Positions 7,888-14,991 of a stretch of DNA of 37,789 nucleotides are shown piece by piece. Within the stretch, counting starts at the first letter, position 1. Every line of letters begins with the position of its first letter. This DNA comes from Hyphomicrobiales bacterium. GTDB lineage: Bacteria > Pseudomonadota > Alphaproteobacteria > Rhizobiales > Xanthobacteraceae. The notes under the pieces were generated by a model. The model made no database searches. It saw nothing but the letters and a program-made list of their open reading frames with translations, and was not told the DNA's origin. A program made the translations under genes and the position numbers. The stretch covers positions 1 through 37,789 of the forward strand of contig JAFAUQ010000092.1 in NCBI GenBank assembly GCA_019243195.1, read 5' to 3'.

Positions 7888-9063
7888 ATGCGAGCCTTGG
7901 TCTGGCACGGAAAAGAAGACATCCGCTGCGACACCGTCACCGATCCGGAAATCGAGGAGCCGCGCGACGCCATCGTCAAGGTGACGAGCTGCGCCATCTG
8001 CGGTTCGGACCTGCACCTCTTCCACAACTTCATCCCCGCCATGCTGCCGGGTGACATTATGGGTCACGAGATGATGGGCGAGGTCGTGGAGGTCGGCTCG
8101 GGCGTCAACGGCCGGCTGAAGAAGGGTGAACGCGTCGTCGTCCCCTTCACCATCATCTGCGGCGAATGCGAGCAGTGCCGGCGCGGCAATTTCTCTGTCT
8201 GCGAGCGGACCAACCGCAACAAGTCGCTGGCCGACAAGCTGTTCGGCCATACCACGGCGGGTCTCTTCGGCTACACCCATCTGACCGGCGGCTACCCGGG
8301 CGGGCAGGCCCAGTACCTACGGGTGCCCTATGCCGACACGACCCACATCAAGGTGCCGGAGGGCATGAGCGACCAGCAGGCCCTCTTTCTCGGCGACATA
8401 TTCCCGACCGGCTGGCAGGCCGCGGTGCACTGCGACATCGAGCCGACCGACACGGTCGCGATTTGGGGCTGCGGTCCGGTCGGGCAAATGGCGATCCGCA
8501 GCGCGGTGCTGCTCGGGGCGAAGCAGGTCGTCGCCATCGACCGGCTGCCCGAGCGCCTCGCCATGGCGGAAGCCGGCGGCGCCATCACCATCGACTTCTC
8601 GCGCGAGAGCGTGATCGAGCGGCTCGAAGAACTCACCGGCGGCAAGGGGCCGGAGAAATGCATCGACGCCACCGGCCTGGAGTCGCACGTCAGCCTGGGG
8701 CAGCCGGACACGCTCTACGACCGGGCCAAGCAGATGATGGCGATGGAAAATGACCGGCCGCACGTGCTGCGCGAGATGATCTACGTGTGCCGTCCCGCCG
8801 GCATCCTCTCGATCCCCGGCGTCTACAGCGGCTTCTCCGACAAAATTCCCATGGGCCACGCGATGAACAAAGGCCTTACCTTCCGCATGGGCCAGACGCA
8901 CGTCCACCGCTTCGCCGCCGATCTCGTCAGGATGATCGAGGACGGGGTGATCGATCCGTCGTTCGTGATCACCCACAAGGTGAGGCTCGAAGAAGGTCCC
9001 GACATGTACCGCGTGTTCCGCGACAAGCAGGACAGCTGCATCAAGGTGGTGCTGAACCCCTAA
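7888..9063 (+). CDS. Zinc-dependent alcohol dehydrogenase (MDR superfamily)
   Basis: 391-aa medium-chain dehydrogenase. The catalytic zinc ligands are in CAICGSDLH (Cys38) and the GHEMMGEVVEVGSG segment. The structural zinc lobe is CGECEQCRRGNFSVC. The NAD(P) Rossmann motif is VAIWGCGPVGQMAIRSAVLLG. Length and architecture match the glutathione-independent formaldehyde/alcohol dehydrogenase-like subgroup, which has a long insert near the middle; here AGLFGYTHLTGGYPGGQAQY fits. An AGGAGAG ribosome site lies about 8 bp before the ATG. It is followed after 15 bp by a small membrane-protein gene, probably in the same operon. The exact alcohol or aldehyde substrate is unknown. Confidence 0.92.
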   Translation: MRALVWHGKEDIRCDTVTDPEIEEPRDAIVKVTSCAICGSDLHLFHNFIPAMLPGDIMGHEMMGEVVEVGSGVNGRLKKGERVVVPFTIICGECEQCRRGNFSVCERTNRNKSLADKLFGHTTAGLFGYTHLTGGYPGGQAQYLRVPYADTTHIKVPEGMSDQQALFLGDIFPTGWQAAVHCDIEPTDTVAIWGCGPVGQMAIRSAVLLGAKQVVAIDRLPERLAMAEAGGAITIDFSRESVIERLEELTGGKGPEKCIDATGLESHVSLGQPDTLYDRAKQMMAMENDRPHVLREMIYVCRPAGILSIPGVYSGFSDKIPMGHAMNKGLTFRMGQTHVHRFAADLVRMIEDGVIDPSFVITHKVRLEEGPDMYRVFRDKQDSCIKVVLNP

Positions 9064-9078
9064 TCTCAAGGTGAAACC

Positions 9079-9639
9079 GTGTTGAACCGCATCTCCAATC
9101 TGGCGCGGTCGCCAAGCGATCCGAAAGTCGTGCGCACCGGGCCTAGTGCGCTGCCCACCGAGGACCGCATCGCGCGTGGCCTCGGCTGGTTGAGCATTGG
9201 CCTCGGTTTGGGCGAAATCGTCATGGCGCCGCAGCTCGCGCGCGCGCTCGGCATGCGCGGGCAGGAGCCGTTGCTGCGCGCCTTCGGCGCGCGCGAGATC
9301 GCGGCCGGCGTGCTGACCCTCTCGGTCGATAAGACACTCGGCCTGTGGGCGCGGGTCGCGGGCGATGGCGTCGACGCCGCGGTGCTCGCCGGTGCCATGC
9401 GCAACGGCAATTCCAAGCGCGGCAACGCCGGTCTCGCACTCGCGATGGTGCTCGGCATCGGCGCGCTCGACTGCATCGGCGCTAAGGCACTCTCGGCGCG
9501 GCATGCGCGGCGCGGCGCGCCCCGCCTTTACCGCGAGCGCAGCGGCTTTCCGCGCGGCGTCGCTGCCGCGCGCGGCGCCGGCCGCGGTTACTCCGGCGGC
9601 AACGGCCACGCGATCGGCACCGCCATTACCGGCGGGTGA
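9079..9639 (+). CDS. Small membrane protein co-transcribed with zinc alcohol dehydrogenase
   Basis: 186-aa protein with Gly/Ala/Leu-rich hydrophobic segments at about residues 33-60, 70-85 and 110-135. A basic Arg/Gly-rich tail follows with YRERSGFPRG. It resembles the membrane part of proteins labelled cyclase/dehydrase that accompany zinc alcohol dehydrogenases in Rhizobiales (recalled, not searched); the SRPBCC domain itself is absent. The GTG start at 9079 is supported by an AAGGTG site 6 bp upstream, just after the dehydrogenase stop. Function unknown. Confidence 0.7.
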   Translation: MLNRISNLARSPSDPKVVRTGPSALPTEDRIARGLGWLSIGLGLGEIVMAPQLARALGMRGQEPLLRAFGAREIAAGVLTLSVDKTLGLWARVAGDGVDAAVLAGAMRNGNSKRGNAGLALAMVLGIGALDCIGAKALSARHARRGAPRLYRERSGFPRGVAAARGAGRGYSGGNGHAIGTAITGG

Positions 9640-9657
9640 GCGGGTAATACTCTGATT

Positions 9658-9757
9658 CGTCATGCCCCGCGAAAGCGGGGCATCCAGTAAACACTGATCG
9701 TCGTTATTATTTGATAGCCTGTGGTTACTGGATCGCCCGCTTCCGCGGGCGATGACG
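9658..9757. repeat. REPIN-like palindromic doublet (family A, copy 1)
   Basis: A roughly 100-bp element bounded by CGTCAT and ATGACG. It has two hairpins: GCCCCGC-GAAA-GCGGGGC near the left end and GCCCGC-TTCC-GCGGGC near the right end. The spacer between them is AT-rich, and CCAGTAA is matched by TTACTGG so the whole can fold. A second copy lies at 18105-18206. The arrangement of two REP-like units in inverted orientation is that of a REPIN. It occupies the gap between the membrane-protein gene and the polX-like gene. Confidence 0.85.
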
Positions 9758-9829
9758 AGCGGTGATTGTTTTTGCTTTTGAGCGGCGGTATGGGCGACGG
9801 ATACCCCGCTCGCGCGTTGATATACCGCC

Positions 9830-11521
9830 ATGACCTCCCTCGACGCATCCGCGGTCGCTCGGCTGCTCCGCGAGTTCGGACAGCGCACCGCGTTGCGCGG
9901 CGATAATCCGTTCAAGGCCAAAGCCTACGCCCGCGCCGCCGACAATTTGTTGACCCTGAGCGAGCCGCTCGATCGCATCATCGCGCAGGACCGGCTGCGC
10001 GAAATCCCCGGCGTCGGCGAAGCGATCGCCGATATCATCAAACGGCTGCACGCGACCGGGACCCATCCGGGGCTCGAGCGCATGCGCGAGGAAGTGCCGG
10101 AGGGTGTGCTCGACCTGCTCACCGTGCCGGGGCTGCGGCCGGATAAAATCATCAAACTGCACCGGGAACTCGGTGTCTCATCCCTCGGCGACTTGGAGGA
10201 GGCCGCGCGTTCCGGGCGGCTCGCAAAAACCAAGGGCCTCGGGGCCGCGCTCGCGACCAAAATCCTGCAAGGGCTCGACATCCGGCGCAGCGCACTCGGC
10301 CGGCGTCATCTGCACCGGGCGGCCGAATTGCTCAAATCCGCCGAGCGTCACCTCAAGGCGGCGCGGCTCGGCATCTCGCGGGTAACGGCGGCGGGAGATT
10401 TTCGCCGCGGCTGTGAACTGGTGCGCGACCTGTCGCTGGTCGCCGAGGTGCGAAGCCTGCCGGACGGCCCGGAGCAAATCGCCGCGAGCGAAGAGCTGAC
10501 CGTTCATTTGACCGATCGTGCGCACGCCGGCACAACGTTGCTGCTCGCCACGGGATCGCCGGCGCATATCGAAGGCTTGCGCGCGCTTGCCCGCCGGAAA
10601 GGATTAACGCTCGATACGCAAGGGTTGCGCCGTGGCGACGAGATCGTCGCGGCCGCGAGCGAAGAGGACATCTACGCCGCGCTCGGCCTCGCGCCCATTC
10701 CGCCGGAGCTGCGCGAAGGAAGCGACGAAATCATCCTCGCCCAATCTGGGAAGCTTCCAGTACTCGTGAGCGACGACGATATCCGCGGCATTCTGCACGC
10801 GCACACGGACCGCTCCGACGGCGTCGATACGCTCACCGAAATGGCGGGGGCAACGCGCTCCAAGGGATACGAATACTTCGGCGTCGCGGATCATTCGAAG
10901 TCCGCGCACTACGCCGGCGGACTGAGCATCGACGAGATTGCCGAGCAGCGGGCGGAAGCCGATCGCCTGAACCGGCGATACAAAGGCCGCTTCCGCATTT
11001 TCAAAGGCATCGAGTCGGACATTCTCCCGGATGGCTCGCTCGATTATCCCGACGAGGTGCTCGCGAGCTTCGACTTCGTGGTGGCGAGTGTGCACAGCCG
11101 GTTCAAGCTCGACCGCGACACCCAGACCGAACGCATCATCCGTGCCGTCGCCAATCCTTTCACCACGATCCTCGGCCACATGACCGGCCGTCAGCTGCTG
11201 CGGCGGCCGGGTTACGACGTCGACGTCGAGAAGATACTCGCCGCCTGCGCGGAACACGGCGTCGCCGTCGAAATCAACGCCAACCCATGGCGGCTCGACG
11301 TCGACTGGCGCTGGCATCGCAAAGCGCTCGAACTTGGATGTTTGATGAGCATCAACCCCGATGCCCATTCCACCGATGAAATCGACCTCACCCACTGGGG
11401 CGTGGAGATGGCACGCAAAGGCAGCGTTCCGAAATCGCGCGTGCTCAATTGCCTGAGCCTCGATGAGTTCACGACCTATCTGGAAGCACGCAGCAAAAAA
11501 AGTCGCCGTAGGGTGGGCTAA
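9830..11521 (+). CDS. polX: PolX-family PHP-domain protein with degenerate polymerase site
   Basis: 563-aa protein with bacterial family X polymerase order: 8-kDa/helix-hairpin-helix region (residues 1-160, with IPGVGEAIADIIKRL and VPGLRPDKI), palm/fingers (about 165-300) and a C-terminal PHP domain (about 318-555). The PHP metal site looks complete: H323-A-H325, VADHS, GIESDI, VASVHSR, EINANPW and NPDAHS. PHP domains of PolX act as 3'-5' exonuclease or AP endonuclease. The polymerase site is not intact: the usual DxD is Asp200-Leu-Ser202, and the third Asp (VDLR in the family) is His226 in VHLTD. Nucleotidyl transfer is therefore doubtful. The ATG at 9830 has no obvious RBS. The last codons and stop lie in a palindromic repeat. 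Confidence 0.85.
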   Translation: MTSLDASAVARLLREFGQRTALRGDNPFKAKAYARAADNLLTLSEPLDRIIAQDRLREIPGVGEAIADIIKRLHATGTHPGLERMREEVPEGVLDLLTVPGLRPDKIIKLHRELGVSSLGDLEEAARSGRLAKTKGLGAALATKILQGLDIRRSALGRRHLHRAAELLKSAERHLKAARLGISRVTAAGDFRRGCELVRDLSLVAEVRSLPDGPEQIAASEELTVHLTDRAHAGTTLLLATGSPAHIEGLRALARRKGLTLDTQGLRRGDEIVAAASEEDIYAALGLAPIPPELREGSDEIILAQSGKLPVLVSDDDIRGILHAHTDRSDGVDTLTEMAGATRSKGYEYFGVADHSKSAHYAGGLSIDEIAEQRAEADRLNRRYKGRFRIFKGIESDILPDGSLDYPDEVLASFDFVVASVHSRFKLDRDTQTERIIRAVANPFTTILGHMTGRQLLRRPGYDVDVEKILAACAEHGVAVEINANPWRLDVDWRWHRKALELGCLMSINPDAHSTDEIDLTHWGVEMARKGSVPKSRVLNCLSLDEFTTYLEARSKKSRRRVG

Positions 11522-11545
11522 GCGCGCGCAGCGCGCGTGCCCACC
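11512..11545. repeat. GGTGGGC/GCCCACC palindromic repeat (family G) at the polX-like stop
   Basis: Inverted repeat GGTGGGC (11512-11518) and GCCCACC (11539-11545), with an inner GCGCGC-GCA-GCGCGC hairpin. The TAA stop of the upstream gene (11519-11521) lies inside the element. It resembles a repeat I recall from Rhizobiales intergenic DNA and may also act as a transcription-end hairpin. Confidence 0.6.
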
Positions 11546-11575
11546 ATTGCGTCGCTGCGCGGTGTTTGTATTTGC

Positions 11576-11703
11576 GCCCTCTCCCCTTGCGGGAGAGGGC
11601 CGCTCGATCGGTGCAACAAACTCGATTGGGTGAGGGGTCGCCCCTCACCCTTCAGACCTTGTTGATCTTACGGGGCTGCCCTCTCCCGCAAGGGGGAGAG
11701 GGC
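11576..11703. repeat. Composite palindrome: two family F hairpins around a third hairpin
   Basis: Family F hairpins at 11576-11600 and 11678-11703 flank a perfect 10-bp inverted repeat GGGTGAGGGG-TCG-CCCCTCACCC at 11628-11650. The outer units are inverted relative to each other in their loops (CTTGC against GCAAG), so the whole can fold as nested stems. It lies in the 391-bp gap between the polX-like gene and the convergent DsbA-like gene, in which I see no gene. Confidence 0.75.
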
Positions 11704-11866
11704 ACCATAACGGGCACCGCGTAAATCATAATGCTGATCGGCGGTGACCAATTACAGCTCTCCTGTGTCGGCAATCGCGCATAGGAACCGCCGCCGCCGC
11801 TTCCGTGTTGGTTCAGCATCCTGGCCGGAGTTGTTCTCCCCCACGTCCCGTCCAGGCCGTTCGAGT

Positions 11867-11896
11867 GCCCCGGCCGGATCTACGCCCGGCCGGGGC
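11867..11896 (+). terminator. GC-rich hairpin, possible terminator
   Basis: An 11-bp perfect stem (GCCCCGGCCGG / CCGGCCGGGGC) with an 8-nt loop, followed on the plus strand by TTCCGTTTTT. It lies just past the stop of the minus-strand DsbA-like gene and far downstream of the plus-strand polX-like gene. The T-run fits plus-strand termination, though the stem could also stop the convergent transcript. Confidence 0.5.
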
Positions 11897-11912
11897 TTCC
11901 GTTTTTGCAGGG

Positions 11913-12527
11913 TCAGCTCATGACCAGTTCGCGGATGCGGGGCAGGTGCTCGCGGCCCCAATAAAGGTCGCCGCCGTCGAGCAGGTAACTCGGCACGCCG
12001 AACACGCCGGCGGCTTCCGCCTCCTGCTGAATCCGTTCCAGCTCGCGCCGGCCTTCGCCCATCAGGAAAACAACGAAATCTTTGGTCGGCGCGCCGCATT
12101 CCTCGAGCACCGCCGCAAGCGCATCCGCGCTCTCGATGTCGAGCTCGCGTTTCCAGAAACGCTCGAAGATGCGGTCGTGATACGCGCGAAACACGCCGTG
12201 CCGCTGCGCGTACAGCATTCCCGTGTTGGCGAGCGAGGAGTCGAATATTTTGCGTGGTCCGCGGATGGTAAGCCCGCGCCGGTTGGCCTCGCGCCGGCAG
12301 TCCATGTAGCTGTATTTGACGCGCCGCCATTGGTGCGCGTTGCGGCTGTCTTCGACCACCTTGCCGCCGGCCTCGACGCGGGCGCTGCCGAGATACGCCG
12401 GAATGTCGAGGGTGTAAGGTCGCCAGTCGAGACGCGCGTCGGTCTCGCGCTCGAGGTCGTAGGCGAGGTCCTTGGCGAGGTAGGCGTACGGACTCTTGTA
12501 GTCGCTGTAGACCGTAATTGTGCGCAT
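11913..12527 (-). CDS. DsbA-like/2-hydroxychromene-2-carboxylate isomerase family protein
   Basis: 204-aa thioredoxin-fold protein of the DsbA/kappa-GST type. It opens with ITVYSDYKSPYAYLAKD, where the redox CxxC of true DsbA is replaced by KSPY, as in 2-hydroxychromene-2-carboxylate isomerases and kappa-class glutathione transferases. The segment GVFGVPSYLLDGGDLYWGREHL is the cis-Pro/C-terminal signature of the family. No signal peptide, so cytoplasmic. Its ATG lies 3 bp after the stop of the glutathionyl-hydroquinone reductase gene, so translation is probably coupled, consistent with glutathione-linked chemistry. A specific isomerase substrate is not supported. Confidence 0.83.
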   Translation of the reverse strand: MRTITVYSDYKSPYAYLAKDLAYDLERETDARLDWRPYTLDIPAYLGSARVEAGGKVVEDSRNAHQWRRVKYSYMDCRREANRRGLTIRGPRKIFDSSLANTGMLYAQRHGVFRAYHDRIFERFWKRELDIESADALAAVLEECGAPTKDFVVFLMGEGRRELERIQQEAEAAGVFGVPSYLLDGGDLYWGREHLPRIRELVMS

Positions 12528-12530
12528 GGT

Positions 12531-13538
12531 CTAACCCGCTCTGCGGCTCTCCCCAGCCAAGGAGCGCATGCGATCGCGGCCGTGCGGCGCGAGGAAATCG
12601 AGAGCGGGGCCGACCGGCACAATGCCCGACGGATTGATCGTACGGTGGCTCTGATAATAGTGGTGCTTGATGTGGAAAAAGTCGGTGGTCGCGGCGACGC
12701 CGGGCTGCTGATAAAGCTCGCGCGCATACGCCCATAGATTCGGATAATCCACGAGCCGGCGCAGATTGCATTTGAAATGCCCGACGTAGACCGGATCGAA
12801 CCGCACGAGCGTCGTGAACAGGCGCCAGTCCGCCTCGGTCAACCGCCCGCCGCATAGATAACGGCGCGTGGCGAGGCGCTCCTCCAGCATGTCCAGCGTA
12901 CCAAACAGCGGACGCACCGCTTCCTCATGGGCCTCCTGGGTGGTCGCGAAGCCCGAGCGGTAGACGCCGTTGTTGACGGTCTCGTAGATGCGCGCGTTGA
13001 GGCGGTCGATCTCCTCGCGCAGCTCGGCCGGATAAAAATCGCCCGGTGCGGCGCCGACGGCGTCGAACGCCGAATTGAGCATGCGGATGATTTCCGAGGA
13101 TTCGTTCGATACGATCACGTTCTGCGCCTTGTCCCAGAGCACCGGCACGCTGGCGCGGCCGCTGTAGGACGGGTTCGAGCGCAGATAGACCTCATACATG
13201 CGGCGCGCGCCGAACGGGTCGGCAACGACGCCCGGGCCGTCCTCGAAGGTCCAGCCTTCCTCGCCCATGAGCCAGTGCGTGACGGAGAGCGAAATCGCCG
13301 TCTCCAGCCCCTTGAGGGCGCGGAAAATCAGCGTGCGGTGCGCCCAGGGGCAGGCGAGCGAAACATAAAGATGGTAGCGCCCGGGCTCCGCCTTGAAGCC
13401 GCCGGCGCCCGCCGGGCCCGGCCGGCCGTCCGGCGTGATCCAGTTGCGGAACGAGGTCGCCGCGCGCACGAAGCGCCCGCCAGTCGCGGCCGTGTCGTGA
13501 CCCTTGGCGACCCATTTGCCGTCGACGAGAACGCCCAT
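12531..13538 (-). CDS. Glutathionyl-hydroquinone reductase (YqjG/ECM4-type GST)
   Basis: 335-aa Xi-class glutathione transferase. The catalytic Cys63 lies in LACPWAHRTLIF, and the family segments RYHLYVSLACPWAHRT, RASVPVLWD, SNESSEIIRMLN and YLCGGRLTEADWRLF are present. Such enzymes reduce glutathionyl-(hydro)quinones with glutathione in the cytoplasm. An in-frame ATG at 13586 would add 16 residues; I prefer 13538 because the protein then begins MGVLVDGKW, as in the family, with GAGAGACG upstream. It is first in a two-gene operon with the DsbA/kappa-GST-like gene. Confidence 0.92.
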   Translation of the reverse strand: MGVLVDGKWVAKGHDTAATGGRFVRAATSFRNWITPDGRPGPAGAGGFKAEPGRYHLYVSLACPWAHRTLIFRALKGLETAISLSVTHWLMGEEGWTFEDGPGVVADPFGARRMYEVYLRSNPSYSGRASVPVLWDKAQNVIVSNESSEIIRMLNSAFDAVGAAPGDFYPAELREEIDRLNARIYETVNNGVYRSGFATTQEAHEEAVRPLFGTLDMLEERLATRRYLCGGRLTEADWRLFTTLVRFDPVYVGHFKCNLRRLVDYPNLWAYARELYQQPGVAATTDFFHIKHHYYQSHRTINPSGIVPVGPALDFLAPHGRDRMRSLAGESRRAG

Positions 13539-13744
13539 GTCGTCTCTCGATGTAGTGACGCGATAAGCTTCGCGAAATCCCGTCACCGACCGCGCTTGGC
13601 GCGTGGAACCCTTGAGCCGGAATCCCGGTTGTTTTCAGCGCAAGATCGTACAAGCCGGCGGCAGCTTTCCCATAATACCGCTCCGGCCGGCAAGGCGCTC
13701 ACAAAATGTATGCGCAAGCGCGGCGCTCAACCGGAGAACAGTCG

Positions 13745-14890
13745 ATGTCGGTTATCGCAGGGAGAGCGCAAGGCCGCCGCGGGCAAACGCCGCTGTGGAT
13801 TGCCGCCACGGCCGGGCTGTTGGCGCTGGGATTTAGCCGGCGCGACGCGCAGCCGCGCCAGTCGGCCGATGGCGAGGCCGCGCCGCAGCCGGCCTCCTCA
13901 CCAGGACGCAGCGGATCGGAACAAACAGCCGCGCGCGACGCGCATGGCGACGAGCGGGGGCGCTCGGCGTCCACTCCTTCGCAGATCCCGAAACGGGGAT
14001 GGAAGGACATCCTCAAGCGCTGCTACCAGCGGCTCAACGACGACCGGATTCTGGCCATCGCGGCCGGAGTGACGTTCTACGCTCTGCTGGCGATCTTTCC
14101 CGCGATCGCCGCGCTGGTCTCGATCTATGGCCTGTTCGCCGATCCGGTGACGATCGCCCAGCACCTCGACGATATTTCCGGCATGGTGCCGGGCGGGGCG
14201 ATCGACGTCATCCGCGGGCAGCTCGAGAGCCTGACGTCGAAAGGAAACAGCGCACTCGGCCTGGCCTTCGTGGTCGGCCTTGCGATCTCCCTGTGGAGCG
14301 CCAACTCCGGCGTGAAGGCAATGATGGACGCGCTCAACGTCGCCTATGCGGAACGGGAGAAGCGCGGCTTCTTCCGTCTCAACGCAACATCGTTCATGTT
14401 CACGCTTGCCGGCATCGCCGCCATCATCATCGGCCTCGGCGCGCTGGTCGTGATGCCACTGATGATCCAATACCTCGGGCTCGATAGCCAGAAATGGGTC
14501 GCCGAAGCGATCAAATGGCCGGTGCTGCTGGTTGTCGTAATGCTCGCCATCTCGCTGCTCTACCGCTACGCGCCGAGCCGGCGTGAAGCCAAATGGCGCT
14601 GGATCACCTGGGGAAGCGCGGCGGCGACGATCGGCTGGATCGCAATTTCGATTTTGTTTTCCTGGTACGCCGCGAACTTCGGCAGCTACAACAAGACCTA
14701 CGGGTCGTTGGGCGCCGTGGTCGGTTTCATGACGTGGATTTGGCTTTCCGTCACCATCATTCTGCTCGGTGCCGAGCTGGATGCGGAGATGGAGCGGCAG
14801 ACCGAGCGCGATACGACGGTCGGTTCGCCCAAGCCGATGGGCCAGCGCGGCGCAGCGGTCGCCGACACCAAAGGCCCGGCGAAAGCCTGA
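13745..14890 (+). CDS. YihY/BrkB family inner-membrane protein
   Basis: 381-aa membrane protein of the YihY/virulence factor BrkB family (also once annotated RNase BN). An N-terminal hydrophobic stretch TPLWIAATAGLLALGF and a polar linker precede the family core, which begins near WKDILKRCYQRLNDDRILAIAAGVTFYALLAIFP. Further membrane segments follow, with NKTYGSLGAVVGFMTWIW and ILLGAELDAEMER near the end, a typical YihY signature. I chose the ATG at 13745 because GGAG lies 9 bp upstream; an earlier in-frame ATG at 13706 would add 13 residues. The function of the family is unsettled. Confidence 0.88.
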   Translation: MSVIAGRAQGRRGQTPLWIAATAGLLALGFSRRDAQPRQSADGEAAPQPASSPGRSGSEQTAARDAHGDERGRSASTPSQIPKRGWKDILKRCYQRLNDDRILAIAAGVTFYALLAIFPAIAALVSIYGLFADPVTIAQHLDDISGMVPGGAIDVIRGQLESLTSKGNSALGLAFVVGLAISLWSANSGVKAMMDALNVAYAEREKRGFFRLNATSFMFTLAGIAAIIIGLGALVVMPLMIQYLGLDSQKWVAEAIKWPVLLVVVMLAISLLYRYAPSRREAKWRWITWGSAAATIGWIAISILFSWYAANFGSYNKTYGSLGAVVGFMTWIWLSVTIILLGAELDAEMERQTERDTTVGSPKPMGQRGAAVADTKGPAKA

Positions 14891-14896
14891 GCAACC

Positions 14897-14989
14897 GTCA
14901 TTGCGAGGCGCAAAGCGCCGAAGCAATCCAGGAGCCACGCGTGCTGCCCTGGATTGCTTCGTCGCCGCTACGCGGCTCCTCGCAATGAC
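14897..14989. repeat. REPIN-like palindromic doublet (family B, copy 1)
   Basis: A 93-bp element bounded by GTCATTGCGAGG and CCTCGCAATGAC. It contains GAAGCAATCCAG matched by CTGGATTGCTTC, so the whole folds into one long imperfect hairpin. It fills almost all of the 101 bp between the stops of the convergent YihY-like and DUF3500 genes, ending 2 bp from the latter. Copy 2 is at 17506-17600. It may serve as a bidirectional transcription end. Confidence 0.85.
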
Positions 14990-14991
14990 TG

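Noticed and set aside
9658-9757. Rho-independent terminator after the membrane-protein gene
   Set aside because: The hairpins are not followed by a T-run and the whole element has a second copy elsewhere, so it is better described as a dispersed repeat that may act as a terminator.
8317-9921. A 534-codon minus-strand frame across the alcohol dehydrogenase and its neighbour
   Set aside because: It spans two plus-strand genes with RBS and family motifs plus a palindromic repeat; composition is that of a shadow frame.
11913-12527. Periplasmic DsbA disulfide oxidoreductase
   Set aside because: No signal peptide and KSPY instead of CxxC; the kappa-GST/isomerase branch fits better.
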